The notes beneath the pieces are model-generated. The model was not told the origin of the DNA. It made no database searches and saw only the letters and a list, made by a program, of their open reading frames with translations. From a virus, in IMG/VR virus record IMGVR_UViG_3300017917_000442, positions 1-38,789 of that record: 38,789 bases of DNA. One strand, written 5' to 3'. Of the stretch, positions 9,801 to 18,800 are shown one piece after another; the stretch's first letter is position 1; each line of letters starts with the position of its first letter. The translations under genes and the position numbers were made by a program.

Positions 9801-12800
9801 ATTGTATGTTAATGCTGCCTTCCAAGAAAGTTATAACTATACAGTAACTACTACAGATACAACTACGACTATTACTTTTAATACAGTATATACACCCGGT
9901 GACATTGTTGAGGTAGCGGTATTAAGTGATCAAGCAAGCGAAGTGGCATTTTATCAAGTGCCTACCAACTTAGAAAACAATCCATTAAATGCCAATAGTA
10001 GTTCATTCACATTAGGTACTTTACGTAATCACTATAATACCATTTGTGAAAATCTTATTAACATTCAAGGCCCAATTAACGGGGCCAACAATAGCCGCGA
10101 CTTAGGCAACATTATTCCTTATGGTCAACAAATTTTACAGCAATCAGCTCCGTTAACATTAGCTGGTTACTTTATGCGTAGCAAAGAGTATGATATTTTT
10201 GCTAGTCTTGATTATAATAGTCGCGAGTATATTAAATTTAAATCTAAACTATTAGAAACTGTAATCAATAACGACTATGGTAATTTGACAATTCCAGAAG
10301 TGTTAGATTCAGCTATTGCTGAAATCACTGTAGGCCGCACTGACTTAAATCCTTTTTATTGGTCAGATATGTTGCCAACTGGATCAGTTTATACACAAAC
10401 ACAAACCACAGTCACAGCAATTACAACCAGTGTATTCAATACTGTACAAACTTATAATTTTTCCTATAGCAATTATCTAGGATTGTTAGTTTATCTAACT
10501 TTAAAATCAACAGGCAAAACAATTTTATTAGAACGCACAGTTGATTATAATGTAAGTACCGACGGACCAACTTTAACAATTACTGTTCCGTTGTCTGTTG
10601 GCGATGTTGTGACTATTCGTGAATATTCAAACACTGCTGGCAATTTCTGTCCAAATACACCAACTAAGCTAGGACTATATCCTAAGTTTAAACCTGAGAT
10701 TTTTTACGACACAAATTATGTAAATCCAACATTAGTAATTCGTGGTCACGACGGTAGTATTACTGTAGCATTCCAAGACTACCGCGATGAAGTATTATTA
10801 GAGTTTGAAAAACGTATCTACAACAATTTAAAAACTGATAATAATCCTATTCCGTTAACCGTTGACGAAGTTATGCCTGGCTTCTTCCGCACAACAGATT
10901 ATACACAAAGTGAAATTACTACTATATTAGGCACCAGTTTCTTATCATGGGTAGGCTGGAATAAACTTGATTACAAAACTCAAGACTTTATTGCTGACAA
11001 TCCATTTACATATAACTATAGCCAGGCAGGTAGTAAACTTGATCCTGCAACCGAACAAATTAGTAATCTTAACGAACAACAACTGTTAGGTGCTTGGCGC
11101 GGTATCTATCGTTATTTCTACGACACAGAAAGTCCTAACTATACTCCATGGGAAATGTTGGGCTTCAGCGAACAACCAGACTGGTGGGAAGACCGTTATG
11201 GCCCAGCACCATATACTAGTGACAACTTAGTTCTCTGGGATGATTTAGCTGCCGGTTATGTTGCCGATCCTGTTGCACCATACGTTAAATCTAACTATGT
11301 TCGTCCTGGATTACAAAACGTAATCCCTGTAGGCAGTGAAGGACAATTGCTTTCACCTTTTGAAAGTGTAATGGGTGGATATGATCCTAACGGTTTCCGC
11401 AAGAGTTGGCAAGTTGGTGATGGTGGCCCAGTAGAAGCTGCATGGTGGACAAGTTCTAGTTATCCATATGCTGTTATGCGTTTGTTAGCGTTGACACGTC
11501 CTGCGGAGTTCTTTGCACTATTTGCCGATCGTGATGACTATCGTTATAACGCAGAACTAGGACAATACCTATTCAATGATCGTTATCGTTTAGACGCTAA
11601 CGGAGTTCCGGTATACGGAAATGGCCAAAGTCGTGCTAGTTATATTAACTGGATCGTTGATTACAATCAGCAGTTAGGATTGAATAGTACTGATGCATTA
11701 ACTACAGCATTGGCTAACTTAGATGTTCGCTTGTGCTATCGTATGGCAAGTTTTACTGACAAGCAATATCTACAAATTTACACAGAGCGTTCGAGCCCTA
11801 ATAGTTTGAACAGTAGTTTGTTATTACCAGATGAAAGTTATAATCTTTTACTGTATAAGAATCAACCATTTGCAGACATTACCTATAGTGGATTGATTAT
11901 TGAGAAGGTTGTTGATGGCTATGCTATATTTGGTTATAGCACTGTAGCGCCGTACTTCCAAATTTTAGTCAGTGCTAGTAGCGGTACTTTACAAACAGTT
12001 TCGGCCGGCGGAGCAACCGTTCGCGTTCCGTCGCAATATACTAATACAGTTGCACAAATTCCATATGGATATACATTTAGTAATACCACGATGGTTGTTG
12101 ACTTTATTTTAAGTTATGGCAAATATCTTGAAACACAAGGATTGATATTCAATGATCAAGAAAACGGCTATACACTAAATTGGAATCAGATGGCTAGCGA
12201 ATTCTTGTACTTTAGTGAACAAGGTTGGGCAGAAGGAACAATGATCAACTTGAATCCGGTGGCTACTACACTCAAGGCTTATCGTGCTGGTGCTATTGTC
12301 GACACAATCATTAGTTTAACTCCTGAAAACATGTTGCTAGATCAGAACCGCGGAGTTCTTCCTACACGTGATTTAATTGTTGAGCGCAACGGCAACGAGT
12401 TCCAAATTACCTCAACAACTAATCAAACAATTAGTTTCTTGCAACTACGTTTTACTAACTACGAAAACATGGTTGTGCTAGATAATGTTAGTATCTTTAA
12501 TGATTTAATTTACGACCCAATCACTTCTGCTCGTCAGAATCGCATTAAGGTAGTTGCCGCTACTGCAAACGACTGGATTGGCGAGTTAGATGCGCAGGGC
12601 TTTATTCTTAATCAGAACAATGTTAAAGAATGGCAACCTTACGTTAAGTACACCAAAGGCGAAATTGTTTTATTCAAGAACAATTACTGGTCTGCCATGG
12701 ATATTATTCAGCCTAAAGAAAAGTTTGATTATCAAGACTGGGTCAAGAGTAATTACAGTTTAATTCAAGAAGGCTTGTTGCCAAATATTGCCAACAAAGC

Positions 12801-15800
12801 CGATCAACTAGCCAACAGCTATAACATCAATACAGCAAATCTTGAACGTGATAATGATTTATTAAGTTATGGATTGATCGGCTTCCGCCCACGTGATTAC
12901 ATGGCAGCATTAAATCTTGATGACGTTACCCAGGTTAATTTGTATCAACAGTTTTTAGGAACAAAAGGAACTACACTAGCAGCAGAAATTTTCACTCGTG
13001 CAGACCTAGGTAAAGAAACTGGCGAGTACAGCATTTATGAAAACTGGGGTGTGTTGGCAGCAACGTATGGAGCCAACGCTAATAAGAGTTTCTACGAACT
13101 ACAACTCAATGAAGCATTGTTGCAGGCAGACCCAAGCACAATTCAAGTAATACAGACAAATCAAACAAGTCAAGCAAATCAATCTGTATTTTTAAATGAC
13201 GTATGGCGTAGCAGTTATAATTTGACTTCTACAAATATACTGCCAACTACTTACACAACCGACAACGAAACAGCGTTGCCGTCAGCAGGTTACGTTAATT
13301 TAGATGACGTAGATATTACTGTCTTTAGTCTTGACAACCCAGCAAATATTGCTGCTGATATCAATAATATTGGCATTGGAACTATTATCTGGGTAGCAAA
13401 AGTTAATAGCTACAATTGGGGAATTTATCGTTGTACTAAAAAGCCGGGACAAGTGACTCAAATACAGGATAATTTAAATGGTACGTCTATTGCTTATTTT
13501 ACCGAAGCACACGGTCTTGCTGTTGGCGATTTAATTATTTTACGATACTATGGCAACGAGGACGGTGTATATCGTGTGCTTGGTGTTCCTAGTATTACTT
13601 CGATTACGATTGCCGTTGGTTCATATAACACAAATCAAACCTCCACAACAGGCGAAGGTTTAGTATTTTACCTAGAAAGCCAACGTGTTGCACAACCTAG
13701 TGATATTGTTGATTTAAGTTATGTTAAATCATTATTACCTGGTGCTAAAGTTTGGGTCGATAAAAACGAAAATGGCTACTGGGAAGTACTAGAAAAAGAA
13801 CAACCGTTTACAGCGTTTCAACAAATCGCACCAGTACCACCAATAACTAATAGTCGTTTTGGTAGTAGTATTTCGCAAAACTTAAATCACTTTGCTGCCT
13901 TAGTAGGTATGCCAGGCACAGGCAGTGACGCAGGTGTTGTTCATACATACCGTCGTAGCGATGATACTAGTTATATTGACAATGTTATTTTAACACTAAA
14001 TGCTACTGACGTTGTTGGCTATGGATACGCTGTTGATTTTGGTAATGCTAGTTGGGCTGTTGCTAGTGCTCCAGGAAGCAACAACGGTGCAGGTTATATA
14101 AACACTATCTATTTGGTTCCTGGATCAAATGATTACAAACAGACACAATTATTAGTTGCACCAGACCAAGAATTTAATGCTGTCGGCTTTGGTACCGCAG
14201 TATCAATGAGCGGTGATGAACGCTGGATGTATGTAAGTAGTCCAGGAGTTAATCGAGTATACGCATACAATCGTGTCGACGTAGAAGCACAGATAGCAAC
14301 TTATCTTGCCGACGGTGTTACAACGTCATACAATTATAGTGACAAAATTGAGATTGATTCAAATTATCCAGACCAATTAGAAGTAATAGTAGATACTGTT
14401 ATTGCTATCTATCAGATAGATTATGTAATATCTGGCGGTAATATTCTCTTTACAACTGCTCCAACTGTTGGAGCAATTATTAAAATTTTCCGTCGCACTG
14501 GTGTACAGATTGATCAACAAATTTATTATAATGTATTACCAGATACCAATACAGGCAGTGGCTCTGGAGCAATCTTTACAGTTACAAACACACGCGGTGT
14601 GTACTACCCTACGCTGACCAATGCTGGTGTTAATTTTAATGCTGGCGATGTATTGACTATCAGCTACACGCAAATCTGTCCAGCAGGAAGTGTTGCAAAC
14701 GATTTAACTATCACCATTGATAGTGTTTATGACGGCGGTATAATTAACGAATTCACACCATCAGGTAGCGGCATTACTAACACAGCGACATTTGAATTAA
14801 ATCCATATCTATATACTGCTAATAATATCTATGCTTTCACGGTATTAGTTGACGGAGCATTGCAACGTCCACACATTGATTATGACTTTAACGAAGATAG
14901 TAACGATATTACATACGATATTACATTTATGCCAGGATCACTACCGCCAGCTGGTGCAGTGATTACTGTAACTTCTGATACTTACTGGAAATATGTTGCT
15001 ACAATTTCTACAACAACTGTTGGAGCAAATCCACAATTTGGTTCTAGTTTAAGCACAGGACGTGACGGCCGTCAATTAGTTGTAGGTGCACCTGGCGAGT
15101 CAAGTGGCGGTGTTAACAACTCTGGTGCAGTATATGTATTTGATCGTAGCGTAGTGGCATATCAAATCACCGATACTACTCAAGTAACTTATGCAATTCC
15201 AGGCAGTTTTGCAGAACCAATATCTGTATCATTGAATGGAACATTCTTAACTAACGATGATCAATATTTAAATGGTCAATTTACAGTCAGCGGTTCTAAC
15301 GTTGTGTTATCTTCGAGTGTTGCATTAACTGTTGGCGATATTCTAGAAATAGAAACAAACGAATTCCAATTGTTAGAAAAATTCACTGCTACTTACGATA
15401 CTCCTCGTTCTAACGAGTATGGTACTGCTGTTAAATTTGCACACGCAGAAAACATGTTCTTGGTTAGTTCTCCTCGCGATACTAACATTGCAGTACAGTG
15501 TGGATCAATTTATTCTTACACACACCAAGCTAAAGAATATGGAGTTATTACTAGCACCGTTGCTAATCCAACATTAACTGTTGGCGACACTATTCGTATT
15601 AACGATTTTGAAGTTGCTGTACCTGCCTCACCTAATCAAAATATTGAAGGTCTTGTTGCAGCAATCAACACAGCTAATATTCCAAACGCAACAGCAACAT
15701 TAACGTCAGATTTAACATTCACAGGAACCGGATATACTAAAGTATTCGATGTTGGTTCAATCTATTCTGCAACAAGTTCTTATAATACTGTAGTCTATGT

Positions 15801-18800
15801 AGACGATGTATTACAAACAGCAGGCGTACAATATACCTATAACAACACAACACAACAGATAAATTTTGTTACAGCACCTGCTGACAAGAGTGTTATTTTA
15901 GTAGTATCGGGACGCATGACAATCAGTGTTAAGAATGCATTAGCTGCCGAGCCTAAGAATATGTTAACTGTTCTTCCTGGTGTAGTAGGAACTGCATTTG
16001 ATGATCTTGGCTTTGAAACTTATATCTTTACACAAGAAATTCAACCGCCAATCGGCCAGGACTTTGCATACTTTGGCAGTTCCATTGATATTAACACCGA
16101 CGGAAACAATTTAGTAGTTGGTGCACCTAACGGAAATGCAGTTGAACCAGTGACCTTTGATAGCGGTCAAACATACTTTGATGATCGCAGTACTACGTTT
16201 ACATCTACAGTTGTTAACAGTGGTGTAGTTTATACTTACGATTACTTGCCAAGCAACAACGCATCCGCATCCAACCCTGGACAATTTGTGTTTGGTCAAC
16301 AAATATACAATAACACAATTAATACAAATGACCAGTTTGGTGCAGCTGTTAATTATACCAGCGGTCGATTAATGGTTGGTATTCCTGGAAGTGACCTAGG
16401 TGACAGCACTGTAAACTATGGACAAGTTAGTGTATTTGACAACCCAACTGATCGTCCTGCGTGGGCAAGAATACATGTCCAAGAACCACAAGTTGATACA
16501 AACTTAATTAATGGTATATTCAGCTATGACAAACTATTGAGTAAGATTACAACATATTTTGATTATATCAATCCATTGCAAGGAAAGATTTTAGGAGCAG
16601 CACGTCGCAACATTGATTACATTGGTGCTGTAGATCCTGCGCAGTATAACCAAGGTGCTGTTCATAATGTTGGTAATAGTTGGGCTAGTGAACACTTAGG
16701 AGAAATTTGGTGGGATACTGATACGGTTCGATTTATCGATCCAAGCCAGGATGACATTGTATATGCAAGTCGTCGTTGGGGACAAGTATTCCCAGGTAGT
16801 CGAGTAGACATCTATCAATGGGTTGGTAGTAATGTTCCGCCAGCACAATATACAGGTCCTGGAACACCATTAAGTACAATTAGCTATACTGTAAATACTG
16901 CACTCAATAAACAAAATATTATTGAGACCACTTATTATTTCTGGGTTCGCGGAATTTCAACCATTGAAACCGGCGCTGGTAAAACATTAAGCACTACTGG
17001 TATTGCTAGTTATATTGAAAGTCCTAAGACATCTGGAATTCCATATATTGCTGCATTGAACTCTAGTACTGTAGCACTTTACAATGCTCTTGATTTAATT
17101 AGTGCCCAAGATACAATTTTACATATTGGCTACGATCGTCAAGCAGAAGGCGGCGATAATAATATTCACCAAGAATATCAATTCGTTGCAGATGGACGCC
17201 CTGACAGTTTCTTAAATGCTACATTATATCGTAAATTGCAAGACAGTTTCTGCGGAGTTGACGAAGCAGGTGCCGCAGTTCCAGATCCAACATTAAGCCC
17301 AGCAGAACGCTATGGTGTACAATTCCGTCCACGTCAAAGTATGTTTGTGGATCGTTATGCTGCATTAAAGAATTACTTAACACGTGCTAACACAGTATTA
17401 GCACAGTTCCCAATTACTGAAAGTCGCAGTTTTAATTTATTAAACAGCAGTGAGCCTGAACCTAGTGCTAATTCTGGAGCATGGAATAAACGTGTTGCAA
17501 ATCTTGAAGAGCTTGGATATCAAAATTTAAGTATAGTTCCAATTGGATATTTGTACTTGGTAGTTAGCGATAGTAGTCAACAAGGTCGCTGGACTATCTA
17601 TGTAGTAGCAAATGGTACATTACCGGGTGAGCGAGTATTAAATTTAGTTCGCATTCAAAACTACGATACAAAATTATATTGGCATTATATTAACTGGTAC
17701 GAACCTGGATACAATAGCAGTGTTCAACCTTTAGCAGAAGTACCAAATCGCAGTAGCCTTGATACTTTAACATTAACCGACGTTCCTGTTGGCGGAAGTG
17801 TTAAAGTGACTGCTAACAGTCAAGGTAAGTTTGAAATTTATTTACGTACCGATACAGGCTGGACTCGCGTTGGTTTACAAGACGGAACCATTGCATTTAA
17901 CGAAGAGCTGTGGAATTACAGCGTTGGTAATTTTGGTTTTGATGTTGAAATTTTTGATTCGCAGTATTTTGATCAAGAACCAGTAATTGAAACACGTAAA
18001 ATTATTCAGGCAATCAATGAAGAATTATTAATCGATGATCTATTGATTGAGCGTAATCAAGCATTGATTTTAATGTTTAACTTTATCTATGGTGAATTTA
18101 CATCGCCAGAGTGGTTAATGAAGACCAGTTTAATTGATGTTGCACATAAGATTCGTGCATTAATACCATATCAAACATACATGCAAGATAATCAAACATT
18201 CGTGTTAGATTATATTCAAGAAGTTAAACCATACCATGTTCAAGTTCGTGAGTTTAATTTGGCTTATTACGGACAGGATACCTATCCTGGAAACTTAACC
18301 GACTTTGATGTTCCTGCATATTGGAATACTGCACTAACAATTCCACAATATGTTAGCCCAATTTTATTACCATACGACCATGCGTTAACACCAGTACAAT
18401 CAGATATCAGCGACGCTCCAAGTAATGCTGAAATTTGGAAAGCTGAACCATGGATCCAATGGTATAATAATTATCTGTTAGGAATACAAGACGTTTCTGT
18501 AATCTCTGGTGGTGCTGGTTATGTCACTCCACCAGAAGTTGTAGTATCGGGAACATGCATAACTCCAGCTACTATGACCGCAGTTATCAACAGTGCTGGA
18601 CAAGTGGTTGCAGTTAATGTTGTCAACCCAGGCGCCGGTTATAGCACAACTGCTGGTATAACACTTGTTGGCGGAGGATTGCCTGGGGAATGGATCTATT
18701 GGGAAGCCGGCGCTACAGTTGAGTCCAATACTTATATTAACCAATCAAATAATTTATATCGTGTCACTGTTGCTGGAACTTTAGGCAACGTAGCTCCGTT

